DNA of 64,000 nt, taken from the NCBI RefSeq assembly GCF_003702045.1, contig NZ_RBTP01000011.1:62001-126000 (forward strand). Reading direction: 5' to 3'. This stretch comes from Pseudomonas viridiflava (GTDB lineage Bacteria; Pseudomonadota; Gammaproteobacteria; Pseudomonadales; Pseudomonadaceae). Below the pieces are notes generated by a model, which had not been told where the DNA came from, did no database searches, and was given only the letters and a program-made list of their open reading frames with translations. Position numbers and translations under genes: made by a program. Within the stretch, counting starts at the first letter, position 1, and each line of letters begins with the position of its first letter. Below are positions 27,285-38,344 of this stretch, in pieces.

Positions 27285-29747
27285 TTAACTGAACGTTCCT
27301 GGCGAGTGGAACATTACAGGGTCGGGGCGGATGGGGTGTGTGTACAGACTTTCACACGTAAACAACTCAGGGCGCCCGATCAGATACCCCTGAGCAAAAT
27401 CCACGCCTATTTCCTCCAGAGCAGACTCGATCTGCGGCGTTTCGACAAACTCTGCAATGGTGCGCTTGCCCATCACATGACCGATATTATTGATGACCTC
27501 GACCATCGCCCGATTGATCGGGTTGTCGAGCATGTCCTTGACGAAGCTTCCGTCGATTTTCAAGAAATCCACGGGCAGGTGCTTGAGGTAGGCAAAAGAC
27601 GACATACCCGAGCAGAAATCGTCCAGCGAAAACAGGCAACCCAGCGACTTCAGTTCATTGATGAATCGAATGGCACTGCCCAGGTCGGCAATCGCACTGG
27701 TTTCAGTGATTTCAAAACAGATCATGCCCGGCGTGACACCAAACAGCGTGAACTGCGACTTCAGATAGGCGAGAAACGCATCGTCGCCGATGCTCGATCC
27801 GGACAGGTTGATCGCACACATGGCCTGCGGCGACTGATGCCCAGCCTCAACCCTGCATCGGGCGATCACCTGAAACACGTGATGCACCACCCAACGATCA
27901 AGTGTAGTCATCATTCCATACCGCTCGGCGGCCGGTATGAAGCTGTCGGGCGCGACCATGCGTCCTGACTCGTCGCGCAGCCGCAGTAGAATCTCGATAT
28001 GCCTCACGCCATCGCCCGGCTGCCTGATCGACGCAATCTCCTGCGCAAACAGACAGAAGCGGTCCTCGTCCATCGCAATGTGCAGTCGCTGAATCCAGGC
28101 CATCTCGTCAAAGCGCGACGACAAGGCCGTGTCGTCGGAACGGTACACCTGAATGCGGTTGCGCCCCTTTTCCTTGGCCATGTAACACGCCATGTCGGCA
28201 GCGCACAGCGAGGCTTCGAGGGTGGCGGGCGCATCGCCCAGGTGCACCAGGCCGATGCTGACGGTGGTCACGAACGGTCGGCCTTTCCACATGAAGTGCA
28301 GGCTATGCACAATCTGACGCAGATTTTCGGCAATTTCATGGGCTTTCGTCGCAGGACAATCGGCCAACAGCACCCCGAACTCGTCGCCGCCCAGCCGCGC
28401 CAGGGTGTCGCCTTCGCGCAGGCCCTGCGGCAAAGCCTTGCAGATGTGCCTCAGCAACTCGTCACCGGCGGCGTGGCCACTGGTGTCGTTGACCAACTTG
28501 AACTGGTCCAGGTCCAGGAACATCAGGCAATGGCCAACGGACCCCGACTGTACATCCTTCAGAACGTGCTGCAGGCGATGTTCGAACTCGCTGCGGTTGA
28601 CCAGGCCGGTCAGCGCATCGTGGGCCGCCTGCCACGACAGGTTAGCGATGTATTGCTGCTCCTGCGTCATGTCGTGCAGCACCAACACCGCGCCACTGAC
28701 CACGCCGTCTGTGTAGATAAGCGAGCCTACCAGCGCGACCGACACCGTACTGCCGTCAAGCCGCTGAATGAGCTTGGTGTTGGCGCTGCCGCCCTTGAGC
28801 TTGCCGCTGAGGATATGCTCAATGAGCGCGGAGCTGTCACGCTGATCGTTCTCGTCCAGCAGGTTGAACAGTGCGCCCAACGGCAAGCCGTTGGCCTGAC
28901 CGTTTTTCCAGTGCGTAAGACTTTCGGCCGCCGGGTTCATGTAGACGATCACGCCTTTTACGTCGGTGGTGATCACACCGTCGCCAATCGATTCCAGCGT
29001 GATTTGCGCCCGCTCGCGCTCCAGTTGCAAGGCATCGGCGAACAAGCGACGTTGGGCGATCAATTTGCGCACCCGCCAGAACGCCAGCAGAATCAGGACG
29101 AACGCGGTCACCAGGTTGATAACCACCAGCAGCTTGAGAATGAACCTGGACCCTTCTCCCAGCGCATCGCTGAACGATTTGGCAGCAGGGGCCACGCCTT
29201 CGTTAATGGCCTTGATGCGGGCACGCCACAGATCGACTTCGGCAGGCGTGACATCACCCGCACGCACCCGATCATGGATTTCCCTGGCCAAGATATCCAG
29301 CTGCGTCAGGTAGCTGTCGCCGACCATCCAGAAATGGATGGCGGTTTTCATGAAGCTGAAATTGTGAAAATTAAGGTACATCCAGATGATGCCGGACGCG
29401 TCGTCCGGGTGGTTGCCGCCCTGGAGAATGGCGGCTTTGGCGTCGGAGAGTGACGGTATGGGCCTGTCCAGGGCTTCGCGCAGGGCATGGCCGCCTTGCG
29501 GAACCGCAAAAGCCTCCTGGTATTTCAGGTAGTCCGCCTCGTCATGCCAATTGGCATAAAGACCGAGGTAATGAATGGCGTCCTTCTGACCTTTGGACCA
29601 GAGGCTCTCGCCGACCACATAGCTGCGCACTGCAGACATCGTGTAAAGGCTGACACACCCCAACAGCGCCTGAAATAAAGCTACCGCAATGAAGGGCCAC
29701 ACGATGCCTGTCAAACGAGGCTTGGGAAAGGTCCATGGCTGCTTCAT
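27285..29747 (-). CDS. rbdA: RbdA-type membrane PAS-GGDEF-EAL cyclic-di-GMP enzyme
   Basis: The 820-aa protein has a membrane helix at about 14-36, a periplasmic region of about 170 residues, and a second helix at about 208-228. Then come a PAS domain (about 240-360), GGDEF (about 370-530) and EAL (about 550-800). GGDEF is intact (RLGGDEF) with an RxxD site (REGD). The EAL catalytic set is present (EILLRL, NLS, EITET, DDFCSGMSS, KIDGSFVKDM, EFVE), so phosphodiesterase activity is expected. Order beside the ABC exporter and DsbA matches P. aeruginosa PA0859-PA0861, where PA0861 is RbdA, a biofilm-dispersal factor whose EAL is activated by GTP. RbdA identity comes from synteny and architecture. 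Confidence 0.82.
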   Translation of the reverse strand: MKQPWTFPKPRLTGIVWPFIAVALFQALLGCVSLYTMSAVRSYVVGESLWSKGQKDAIHYLGLYANWHDEADYLKYQEAFAVPQGGHALREALDRPIPSLSDAKAAILQGGNHPDDASGIIWMYLNFHNFSFMKTAIHFWMVGDSYLTQLDILAREIHDRVRAGDVTPAEVDLWRARIKAINEGVAPAAKSFSDALGEGSRFILKLLVVINLVTAFVLILLAFWRVRKLIAQRRLFADALQLERERAQITLESIGDGVITTDVKGVIVYMNPAAESLTHWKNGQANGLPLGALFNLLDENDQRDSSALIEHILSGKLKGGSANTKLIQRLDGSTVSVALVGSLIYTDGVVSGAVLVLHDMTQEQQYIANLSWQAAHDALTGLVNRSEFEHRLQHVLKDVQSGSVGHCLMFLDLDQFKLVNDTSGHAAGDELLRHICKALPQGLREGDTLARLGGDEFGVLLADCPATKAHEIAENLRQIVHSLHFMWKGRPFVTTVSIGLVHLGDAPATLEASLCAADMACYMAKEKGRNRIQVYRSDDTALSSRFDEMAWIQRLHIAMDEDRFCLFAQEIASIRQPGDGVRHIEILLRLRDESGRMVAPDSFIPAAERYGMMTTLDRWVVHHVFQVIARCRVEAGHQSPQAMCAINLSGSSIGDDAFLAYLKSQFTLFGVTPGMICFEITETSAIADLGSAIRFINELKSLGCLFSLDDFCSGMSSFAYLKHLPVDFLKIDGSFVKDMLDNPINRAMVEVINNIGHVMGKRTIAEFVETPQIESALEEIGVDFAQGYLIGRPELFTCESLYTHPIRPDPVMFHSPGTFS

Positions 29748-29767
29748 GGGTTCGCGTCACCACGTGC

Positions 29768-29783
29768 CTGAATGATCGTTCAG
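29768..29783. promoter_or_regulatory. Near-perfect 16-bp palindrome before rbdA
   Basis: CTGAATGATCGTTCAG matches its reverse complement at 14 of 16 positions and lies 20 bases before the rbdA ATG. A second, perfect 10-bp palindrome AGCCTAGGCT follows at 29789-29798. Either could be an operator; no regulator is identified. Confidence 0.35.
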
Positions 29784-29870
29784 AGCAGAGCCTAGGCTAA
29801 ATACGCGAATGATGGCAGATGATTTTTTCGAACTTGATACAACATTTGCGTAAATACGGGGCGTAATGAC

Positions 29871-31706
29871 TCAAATTTGTTGCAGATGGCCGTACAGCTT
29901 GGCGTAAAGGCCACCATCGGCGATGAGCTGTTGATGGTCACCGTCCTCGGCAATGCGCCCGCCATCGAATACCAGGACACGGTCAGCCTGTTTAACCGCC
30001 GAAAGCCGGTGTGCAATGATCAACGTGGTGCGGCTGCGCAGAAAGCGCGCCAATGCCTGATGAAGGTTGTATTCAGTCGCGGCATCCAGCGCTGAGGTCG
30101 CCTCATCAAGAATGACCACCTTGGGATCGGAAAGCACCATGCGGGCTATGGCCATGCGCTGCCGCTGGCCGCCGGAGAGGCGAACCCCGGAACGGCCCAC
30201 GATGCTGTCCAGCCCTTCGGACAGTTCACGAATCGCAGGCGCCAGCTGCGCCACCTCCAACGCCCGCCAGCAGGCCTCGTCGGAGCAATCGCGCCCCATT
30301 GTCAGGTTGGCCCGGACGGTGTCGTTGAACAGCGCAGGGTGTTGAAGAACCACCGCGACGTTCTCGCGCACCCGCTCAAGACCGATCTCCTGCTGGGTCG
30401 CACCGCCGAAGCGAATCGTCCCGCTGCGGGCGGTGTACAAGCCCAGCAGCAACTGCACCAGCGTGCTCTTGCCGCCTCCGCTGGCACCCACGATGGCGAC
30501 CTTTTCGCCGGGAGCGATGGTCAGGTTAAGTTGATCCAGAACCAAATCTTCGCCATAACCGAAGCTGACCCCGCGCACTTCAATGCCTACCGTTTCCTGC
30601 CCTTCGAACGGATCGACAGTGCCCACATACTGCGGCTCGTCGCCACGTGCCAGCAGCTCATTGATGCGGGTCAGAGCCCCTCCTGCGGCGTAGTAGGCAT
30701 ATTGCAGGTTCAACAACTGCTCGACCGGCGTCATCATGAACCACAAGTAACTGAACACCGCGAGCATCTGGCCGATGGACAGGTCCGAGAACAGCACCGT
30801 GAGCATGGCGGCCGCGCGAAAAATGTCGATACCGAACTGGAACAACAGGCCGCTGGCACGCCCCGAGGCATCACTTTTCCACTGGGAGTTGATTGCATAA
30901 TCGCGAACTTCCCTGGCCTTCAGGCCCAGCCGCCCCAGGAAAAAACCCTGGCGATTGCCCGCCCGAACCTCCTGTATGGCATCCAGGGTTTCGCTCAACG
31001 CCTGGGTAAACCGCGACGTGCTGTCGTTTTCCAGTTTCTTCAGGTGCTTGACCCGCTTGCCCAGTTTGACCGTGACGAAGATCACCAGCGGGTTGAACAA
31101 CATGATCAGCAGTGCCAGCTTCCAGTGCATCCACATCAGGATGCCAGCGGTGCCAGCCAGGGTCAGCGTCGCCACCAGCAGGCGACTCAGGGTTTCACCG
31201 ACGAACTTGTCCAAGGTGTCCAGATCAGTGACCAGATGGGTTGTAACCATCCCGCTGCCCAGGCTTTCGTATTCGCGCAGGGAGATGCGTTTGAGGCGTT
31301 CAATCAGGCGCAGCCGAATGCGGTAGACAATGTCCTTGGCCAGCCGGGCGAACAACCGGGCCTGCAAAACGTTGAACAACAACGCCCCCGCGCGCAGGAT
31401 CAGCGTCAGCAACAGCATCAGACCGATATAACCCACCGCCTTTTGCAGGCTGTCGGGCAACAGATGATCCATGACCTTGAGGGCAGCATCACCGCGACCC
31501 AGCAAGACTTCATCGACCAACAAGGGCAACAGCAGCGGAATTGGCACACTGCACAGGGTCGCCAGTATCGCGACGCCATTGGCGACCCACAGGGCCTTCT
31601 TGTGACGCAGGGCGAGCCGACGAATCTCGGCCCAGCTCAGCGCGTCATGCCGCACCTCTTCGGACTTGAGCGAATCACCCGTGGAATCCTCACGCACTGG
31701 CCGCAC
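29871..31706 (-). CDS. ABC exporter, fused membrane and ATPase domains
   Basis: The 611-aa half-transporter has six membrane helices (about 45-330) followed by an ATPase domain. Walker A is GASGGGKST, the signature is LSGGQRQR, Walker B is VVILDEATSALD and the switch histidine is in IIAHRL. It resembles lipid- or drug-type exporters (MsbA/LmrA class) and should act as a homodimer. The substrate is unknown. The GTG start lies 17 bases inside the end of the dsbA-family gene, so the two are coupled. The corresponding P. aeruginosa gene is PA0860. Confidence 0.88.
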   Translation of the reverse strand: MRPVREDSTGDSLKSEEVRHDALSWAEIRRLALRHKKALWVANGVAILATLCSVPIPLLLPLLVDEVLLGRGDAALKVMDHLLPDSLQKAVGYIGLMLLLTLILRAGALLFNVLQARLFARLAKDIVYRIRLRLIERLKRISLREYESLGSGMVTTHLVTDLDTLDKFVGETLSRLLVATLTLAGTAGILMWMHWKLALLIMLFNPLVIFVTVKLGKRVKHLKKLENDSTSRFTQALSETLDAIQEVRAGNRQGFFLGRLGLKAREVRDYAINSQWKSDASGRASGLLFQFGIDIFRAAAMLTVLFSDLSIGQMLAVFSYLWFMMTPVEQLLNLQYAYYAAGGALTRINELLARGDEPQYVGTVDPFEGQETVGIEVRGVSFGYGEDLVLDQLNLTIAPGEKVAIVGASGGGKSTLVQLLLGLYTARSGTIRFGGATQQEIGLERVRENVAVVLQHPALFNDTVRANLTMGRDCSDEACWRALEVAQLAPAIRELSEGLDSIVGRSGVRLSGGQRQRMAIARMVLSDPKVVILDEATSALDAATEYNLHQALARFLRSRTTLIIAHRLSAVKQADRVLVFDGGRIAEDGDHQQLIADGGLYAKLYGHLQQI

Positions 31707-32322
31707 GCTCCAGCCATCGGCCGAGCAACGGCGACAGTTCGCTCAAGGGTTGGTAACCATTGGTCAGCAGCGCCAACTGGCCATTACGTTCGGCAAGCAG
31801 CGTCGGGAAACCGGCGATACCCAGACCCTGCGACCAGGCAAAGTCTGCAGCGGTAGCGGCTTGCTGCTCGTGGCTGTCGAAGGCGTCGGCAAACGCCTGC
31901 CGCGACAGGCCAGCGAGTTCGGCCAGTTCGGCCAACACGGAGGGACGCGTCACGTCGCGGCCTTCGCCATAAAACGCCTGCTGGATCAGTTTGACCAATT
32001 CCCAGGCGCGCTCAGGATCCAGAGAACGCGCTGCCGTGACCGCGAGGCAGGCCGGCGTGGTGTCGTAGACAAAGCCTTCCGGCAAAGCACCTTCGCGCAG
32101 GAACGGCTGACCGGTGGCCTCTTCGACCGACTGCCAGTGCTCAAGGATGTAACGCCGCTTGGAAGCCTCCAGCGGCGCGGCCTCGGAGCGCAGCCCGCCC
32201 ATGACCAGATGCAGGGGCACTCCTTCCGCCCGAGCCTGGTGAACCAGCGCATCGGCAACCGGGGAAAAGCCCCAGCACCATGAACACATGGGGTCCATGA
32301 CATAGATCAGGCGGGCGGACAT
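31690..32322 (-). CDS. DsbA-family (FrnE-like) thioredoxin-fold protein
   Basis: The 210-aa protein has a CxxC site (MCSWCWGFSP) near residues 12-15, an inserted helical domain, and the cis-proline loop GIAGFPTLL near residue 170. There is no signal peptide, so it is cytoplasmic, unlike DsbA itself. This group includes FrnE-type oxidoreductases, some linked to polyketide or stress functions. It lies 3 bases after trhO and overlaps the ABC exporter gene downstream. Confidence 0.85.
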   Translation of the reverse strand: MSARLIYVMDPMCSWCWGFSPVADALVHQARAEGVPLHLVMGGLRSEAAPLEASKRRYILEHWQSVEEATGQPFLREGALPEGFVYDTTPACLAVTAARSLDPERAWELVKLIQQAFYGEGRDVTRPSVLAELAELAGLSRQAFADAFDSHEQQAATAADFAWSQGLGIAGFPTLLAERNGQLALLTNGYQPLSELSPLLGRWLERAASA

Positions 32323-32325
32323 GGC

Positions 32326-33279
32326 TCAGGCCTCGGATGGCAGACGGTAGTTACGACCGATCGGATGGGGCTGATTACGCGCCTTGGCCAGTTCGATCTG
32401 TTTTTGTCGATCAATGGCACTGCGCCGGGTCTTCTCGCTCAGCGAATCCCAACAATGCGGGCAGCTCACGCCGGGCGAATAATGCTCGCTGGCGCGGTCT
32501 TCGGCGCTGATCGGGGTGCGACAGGCATGGCACTGGTCGTAGTCGCCCTCAGTCAGGTCGTGGCGTACGGTGACACGATTGTCGAAGACAAAACAGTCTC
32601 CGCGCCACTGACTTTCTTCCTGCGGCACTTCTTCCAGGTACTTGAGGATTCCGCCCTTGAGGTGGTAGACCTCTTCGAAGCCCTCGCCCAGCATGTAACT
32701 GGAGGCCTTCTCGCAGCGAATGCCGCCGGTGCAGAACATCGCGACTTTCTTGTGTACCGTCGGGTCGAAGTGTGCCTTGATGTACTCGGGAAACTCGCGG
32801 AAGGACGTAGTCTTGGGGTCGATTGCGCCTTCGAAGGTGCCGATGGAAACCTCGTAGTCATTGCGCGTGTCGATCAGCAGCACTTCAGGGTCAGCGATCA
32901 GCTCGTTCCAGTCCTTGGGCTCGACGTAAGTCCCCACGGCCTTGTTGGGGTCGACACCTTCCACGCCCAGGGTCACGATCTCTTTCTTGAGTTTGACCTT
33001 GGTGCGGTAGAACGGCTGCTCTTCGCAGTACGATTCCTTGTGGTCGATATCCACCAGACGCGGGTCGCTGCGCAACCAGGCCAGCAGCCCGTCGATGCCT
33101 TCGCGAGTGCCGGAAACCGTACCGTTGATGCCTTCGTCGGCAATCAACAAAGTGCCTTTGACGCCATTGTCCACCATAGCCTGCAGCAGAGGCTCACGGA
33201 ACTCGACGTAATCGCTGAGGGTGACGAACTTGTATAGCGCAGCCACGACGATCGGCTGACTGATCGACTGTTGAGTCAT
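32326..33279 (-). CDS. trhO: tRNA uridine(34) hydroxylase TrhO (rhodanese family)
   Basis: The 317-aa YceA/TrhO protein has an N-terminal acylphosphatase-like domain (about 1-105). A rhodanese domain follows (about 125-220), with the active-site loop [12 protein letters not shown] and the motif [14 protein letters not shown] cysteine-rich C-terminal part ([13 protein letters not shown] and [11 protein letters not shown]) could bind zinc. TrhO makes 5-hydroxyuridine at position 34 of several tRNAs using oxygen. It heads the trhO-dsbA-ABC exporter cluster and is separated from bolA by a terminator. Confidence 0.93.
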   Translation of the reverse strand: MTQQSISQPIVVAALYKFVTLSDYVEFREPLLQAMVDNGVKGTLLIADEGINGTVSGTREGIDGLLAWLRSDPRLVDIDHKESYCEEQPFYRTKVKLKKEIVTLGVEGVDPNKAVGTYVEPKDWNELIADPEVLLIDTRNDYEVSIGTFEGAIDPKTTSFREFPEYIKAHFDPTVHKKVAMFCTGGIRCEKASSYMLGEGFEEVYHLKGGILKYLEEVPQEESQWRGDCFVFDNRVTVRHDLTEGDYDQCHACRTPISAEDRASEHYSPGVSCPHCWDSLSEKTRRSAIDRQKQIELAKARNQPHPIGRNYRLPSEA

Positions 33280-33332
33280 GTATCTCTCCAGGTGGCGACC
33301 CTCGCAAAGGGCCTACCGGACAAAAATCTGAA

Positions 33333-33367
33333 TAAAAAAAACGCACCGGCCAAGCGGCGCGGTGCGG
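33333..33367 (-). terminator. Terminator after bolA
   Basis: CGCACCG (33342-33348) and CGGTGCG (33360-33366) form a GC-rich stem followed by eight T on the minus strand. It ends the DUF2059-bolA transcript before trhO. Confidence 0.88.
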
Positions 33368-33449
33368 ATTCTAGCAAAAACAGATGTCAGGCAGACACAT
33401 CGGGTTGCCGATTTGACTCAACAACCCGACGGCACACCGGCCTTGACGG

Positions 33450-33743
33450 TCAATGACCGCCCGCGCAAGTCGGTGAAGCCGGTGCTGCGCCGGTCTTCGC
33501 CCATTCTTCAGGCGTGTAGGTGTGCAAGGCCAGGGCATGAAACTCGCCCATCAGGCCACCCAGCGTGGCGTACACCTTCTGGTGACGCTTGACCGAGTTC
33601 AGACCCTCGAACTGGTCGCTGACCAGAATGGCCTTGTAGTGCGTCTGCTCACCGCGACTGTGCATGTGGCTCTCGTCAAGCACTTGCAGGTGGTGCGGTT
33701 GCAGCAGCGCCAGCGCCGACTCGATACGTGTTTGCATGGTCAT
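33450..33743 (-). CDS. bolA: BolA-family protein
   Basis: The 97-aa protein has the BolA fold throughout: MQTRIESALALLQPHHLQVLDESHMHSRG, HYKAILVSDQFEGLNSVKRHQKVYATL and FHALALHTYTPEEW. The conserved histidines can help hold a [2Fe-2S] cluster with a monothiol glutaredoxin. BolA also acts as a DNA-binding regulator of cell shape and stress in E. coli. The first ATG is used; a second ATG two codons later is equally possible. It lies 12 bases after the DUF2059 gene, so the two share a transcript. Confidence 0.92.
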   Translation of the reverse strand: MTMQTRIESALALLQPHHLQVLDESHMHSRGEQTHYKAILVSDQFEGLNSVKRHQKVYATLGGLMGEFHALALHTYTPEEWAKTGAAPASPTCAGGH

Positions 33744-33755
33744 GATGAGATTCGC

Positions 33756-34283
33756 TTAAGGCTTCTTGGCCGGGGCCGGAGCCGATGCCTTGGCAGGTTC
33801 CAGTTCGGCAGTCATGTCGGCGAGCAGCTTATTGACCACCGGCACTGCGCTTTCCAGTTTACCTTGAGTCAACTGGGCCGATTGCTGGGCCAGCTCAGGC
33901 ATTTTGGTCATCACTTTCTTGCCCAGCGGGGACTGGTAGAACGCAACCAGATCCTTAAGCTCGGCTTCGGTGAAGTTGGCGGTGTAGAGCTTTACCATTT
34001 CAGGCTTGAGCTTGTTCCAGCCAATGGCCTGGTCAAGCGCGGTATTGGCTTTGGCCTGATAGGTTTCCAGCAGCGCCTTTTTCGAGGCAGGCGCCTTGGT
34101 TTCGGCGAAGCGCTGGGCAAACATCTGCTGGACTTGTGCGTACACCGGAGCGCCGAGGCGATCAGCGTTGGCAAGCTTCAGGAACGTTTCGGCGCTCGCG
34201 TTGTGACTGGCGGTATCGGCGAGGACCTGGCCACTGGCGCAGACCAGAACTACCGCGGTACAAATGGCACGAAGACGGGTCAT
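33756..34283 (-). CDS. DUF2059 periplasmic protein
   Basis: The 175-aa protein has a signal peptide (about residues 1-22, ending CASGQVLA). A DUF2059 domain follows at about 100-160, with the typical YTANFTEAELKDLVAFYQSPLGKKVMTKMPEL. The tail is alanine/proline/lysine rich. Function unknown. In P. aeruginosa the same gene sits between fumC2 and bolA, as here. Confidence 0.85.
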   Translation of the reverse strand: MTRLRAICTAVVLVCASGQVLADTASHNASAETFLKLANADRLGAPVYAQVQQMFAQRFAETKAPASKKALLETYQAKANTALDQAIGWNKLKPEMVKLYTANFTEAELKDLVAFYQSPLGKKVMTKMPELAQQSAQLTQGKLESAVPVVNKLLADMTAELEPAKASAPAPAKKP

Positions 34284-34452
34284 CGAGTTTCCTTATCTAG
34301 CAAGCGAGGCAATACCTCAGGGCCGACCATTCTGCGCTTATGTAGCCTTTTGGCTCAACCCCCGGTTCGTCGAGCGGTTAAAAAGCAACGCTCGGGAACC
34401 CTGCTCCCATATGGACACCTAACCCTGCAATGCACTTAAAGGAGTAAGCACA

Positions 34453-35839
<1,387 letters not shown>

Positions 35840-35847
<8 letters not shown>

Positions 35848-36454
35848 TGCCAAAAGTGGCGCTACACCCCTGGAAGGCAGCGGTAAACGCATCCTGATGG
35901 TCTATGGCACGCCCAAGACCATCAGTTTGTGCCATGCCCTCGGCGAAGCCTATACCCAGGGCGCTCGCAGTGAAGGGCATGTGGTCCGAATCCTGAAGCT
36001 TGGCGAGCTGGATTTCGATCCGGTGCTGCACAACGGTTACGAACAGAGCCAAACGCTGGAACACGACCTGCTCGACGCCCAGCGGCAGATTCACTGGGCC
36101 GAGCATCTGGTGTTCGTTTATCCGGTGTGGTGGGGCGGTCTGCCGGCCTTGCTGACCGGTTTTTTCGACCGGGTGCTGATGCCCGGTTTTGCCTTCAAGG
36201 CGCATGGGCGCAAACACCCCTCCAATGAACTGCTCAAGGGCCGAACGGCGGAACTGTTGGTGACGATGGACACCCCGCCCCGCTACTTTCACTGGATATA
36301 CGGCGCCCCGGCACATCGGCAGATGATTCGCACTATCCTCGGCTTTTGTGGCATCAAGACCAAGCGCCTGACCAAGTTCGCCCCGGTGCGCAGCTCCACC
36401 GAGGAGCAGCGCCAGCAATGGATTCGTCAGGCGCTGGAGTTGGGCAAACGCTGA
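35840..36454 (+). CDS. NAD(P)H-dependent quinone/flavin oxidoreductase (flavodoxin-like fold)
   Basis: The 204-aa protein of the NQO1/MdaB/KefF group starts after a short N-terminal tail. It has [21 protein letters not shown] and the flavin-binding [28 protein letters not shown]. It should bind FMN or FAD and reduce quinones by two electrons. It overlaps the end of fumC by 8 bases with GAGG in the right place, hence translationally coupled. I use the ATG at 35840, not the one five codons earlier. The P. aeruginosa equivalent is PA0853. Confidence 0.85.
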
Positions 36455-36473
36455 CCACGTTCGCCTGGCTGCT

Positions 36474-37433
36474 TCATACTTGCGCCAGTCTGGCCTTTCT
36501 GGCTTTGAGTCCTTCGATCATCGAAGGCCCCAGAGCCGTCACCGCCGACCCCAGCACCACCAGCAACGCGCCCCCGTAACCCAGCGCGTTGATATCCTCA
36601 GCCTGTACGTACGTCGGCCACAGCCAGGCAGCGATGGCGACCGACGCCAGCGTAATCAACGGCGTCAGAGCCAGCGTCGCACTGACCCGCGAGGCTTCCC
36701 AATGCGCCAGCGCTTCGGCGAAGGCGCCATAGGCCACCAGTGTATTCAGGCAGCAAGCCAGCAACAGCCAACCCTGCAGCGGGCTCAACTGCAACGCTTC
36801 GGCAGGGTGCGCCCACGGCGTGATGAGCAATGCGCAAAACAGGTAGATCACCATCATGACCTGAAGCGAATTCCAGACGGTCAGCAATTGCTTCTGGCTC
36901 AGTCCGTAAAAAGTCCAGACCACTGACGCCATAATCACGATCAGTACACCCAGGGTGTAATCGCCCAACGACGTGAGCAGTTCGACCAGACGCTGATTGA
37001 AGAACAGCCCGAAGCCGATCAGCAGAATCGCCAGACCGATGCCCTGGCCCAGACTGAAACGCTCCTTGAATAGAAAAATACTGCTGATCAGCAGCAGGAT
37101 CGGGCCGATCTGGATCAGCAACTGCGTCGTACCGGGGCTGAGCATGCGCAAACCCACCAGGTACAGCATATAATTGCCCACCAACCCCAATACCGCCAGT
37201 AGCACCAGCAGCTTGCCCTTGCGCCCCAGCAATTTGAAACTGGGCAAACGCTTGACCGAGGCCAACCAGACGAACAGCACGGAGCCGGACACCAGCAGCC
37301 TGAACCAGGTCACGGTAACCGGATCCATCGCTTGCAAGACCTGCTTGAGTTTGACGGGCAAGACGCCCCAGAGCAGCGCAGTCAGCAGCGCAAGACAGAG
37401 GCCATAGACCCAGCGGCCGGAAGAGATGTGCAT
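36474..37433 (-). CDS. EamA-family (DMT) transporter
   Basis: The 319-aa protein has ten predicted membrane helices arranged as two EamA repeats (about 8-140 and 155-300). The first motif is LCLALLTALLWGVLPVKLKQVLQAMDPVTVTWFRLL. Members export amino acids or other small metabolites; the substrate is unknown. I use the ATG at 37433; a GTG one codon upstream is an alternative. It is convergent with the quinone reductase gene, with 19 bases between stops. Confidence 0.85.
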   Translation of the reverse strand: MHISSGRWVYGLCLALLTALLWGVLPVKLKQVLQAMDPVTVTWFRLLVSGSVLFVWLASVKRLPSFKLLGRKGKLLVLLAVLGLVGNYMLYLVGLRMLSPGTTQLLIQIGPILLLISSIFLFKERFSLGQGIGLAILLIGFGLFFNQRLVELLTSLGDYTLGVLIVIMASVVWTFYGLSQKQLLTVWNSLQVMMVIYLFCALLITPWAHPAEALQLSPLQGWLLLACCLNTLVAYGAFAEALAHWEASRVSATLALTPLITLASVAIAAWLWPTYVQAEDINALGYGGALLVVLGSAVTALGPSMIEGLKARKARLAQV

Positions 37434-37532
37434 CACAGGTTCCAGACAAGAAAGACGAAGCCTTCATTCTAGGCGCTGATGCGCAAAGCGACAGTTACAG
37501 TCAGGCAGCGTTATCGCCGTAAAGTGTTTTGT

Positions 37533-38135
37533 TCACGGCCGACGGTCACCATGATTGCGCCGGTAAATCTCGCTGCCCATCGCTCGAATCTGCCCCTCTA
37601 TCAAGGCATCGAACGGCTTGAGCAACGCATCGAAGGATGCGGGTGCCTCAAGCGTTTGCAGGGCATGAACAACGGCTTCCAGCGTCGACACCGCTTCGGG
37701 GCCGGGTGCCTTGCGCAGCCGGTAGCGGGACGCCGGGACATCGTCAAGCGTTACCCGTGGCAGCGCTGCCAACAGAGGGTTGAGGTGCAACAACTTGCGG
37801 GCCTTGCGCCAAGTGCCATCCGGCACCACCAGCAGCGTGGGCAGGTCTGCGCAGCGCTCCCCTGCCAATGGCGTGGCAGCATCGCCTGGAAACAGCAATT
37901 TTGCCTGATAGCCGGGCGGGTTGAGCAAAACGTCCAGATCGTCGAAAACCTCGCCGACAAGAAGCTGCGCATTGACCAGCCCTAACGCTGCGAGACGCGC
38001 GGTATTCAACGCATGCCCCACCTCGCTCGGGTGCTGCAGGATCAGCACGCGGGTTCGACTGTTCAGCTGGGGAATAAGGGCGCACAGACAATGATCGTCA
38101 GGACGAAGGCAACGCTCACATCGGGCTCGGGACAT
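37533..38135 (-). CDS. DTW-domain tRNA-uridine aminocarboxypropyltransferase
   Basis: The 200-aa protein starts MSRARCERCLRPDDHCLC with a four-cysteine zinc site. The DTW domain follows: LILQHPSEVGHALNTARLA and the hallmark VPDGTWRKARKLL, then LPRVTLDD and YRLRKAPGPEAVSTLEAV. Enzymes of this kind (TapT/TuaA in E. coli) transfer the aminocarboxypropyl group of SAM to uridine-47 of tRNA, giving acp3U. I use the ATG at 38135 because the cysteine cluster begins there; 23 upstream codons lack a ribosome binding site. Confidence 0.85.
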   Translation of the reverse strand: MSRARCERCLRPDDHCLCALIPQLNSRTRVLILQHPSEVGHALNTARLAALGLVNAQLLVGEVFDDLDVLLNPPGYQAKLLFPGDAATPLAGERCADLPTLLVVPDGTWRKARKLLHLNPLLAALPRVTLDDVPASRYRLRKAPGPEAVSTLEAVVHALQTLEAPASFDALLKPFDALIEGQIRAMGSEIYRRNHGDRRP

Positions 38136-38344
38136 CGTTTTCCAGCACTCACTTGGCACACAGGCAGACCACTCGACAGGCATGGCATACCGCCTGTCGC
38201 CCAACGCGGCAGTTTAAACAACTCGACACCTTTACGTCCGGGCAATCAGCGGTTGCGCTTCGGATTTGCGCTAGCCTCAATGCACAGGGCTGGTGACATG
38301 AAGTCCCCCTGCTTGGATCAGCACGATCAATATCAGGGGTTCTC

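Noticed and set aside
27999..29453. 484-codon plus-strand ORF inside rbdA
   Set aside because: Antisense to intact GGDEF and PAS domains; no start signal.
30339..31856. 505-codon plus-strand ORF antisense to the ABC exporter
   Set aside because: Glutamine- and histidine-rich composition typical of antisense frames in GC-rich genes; the exporter motifs on the other strand are complete.
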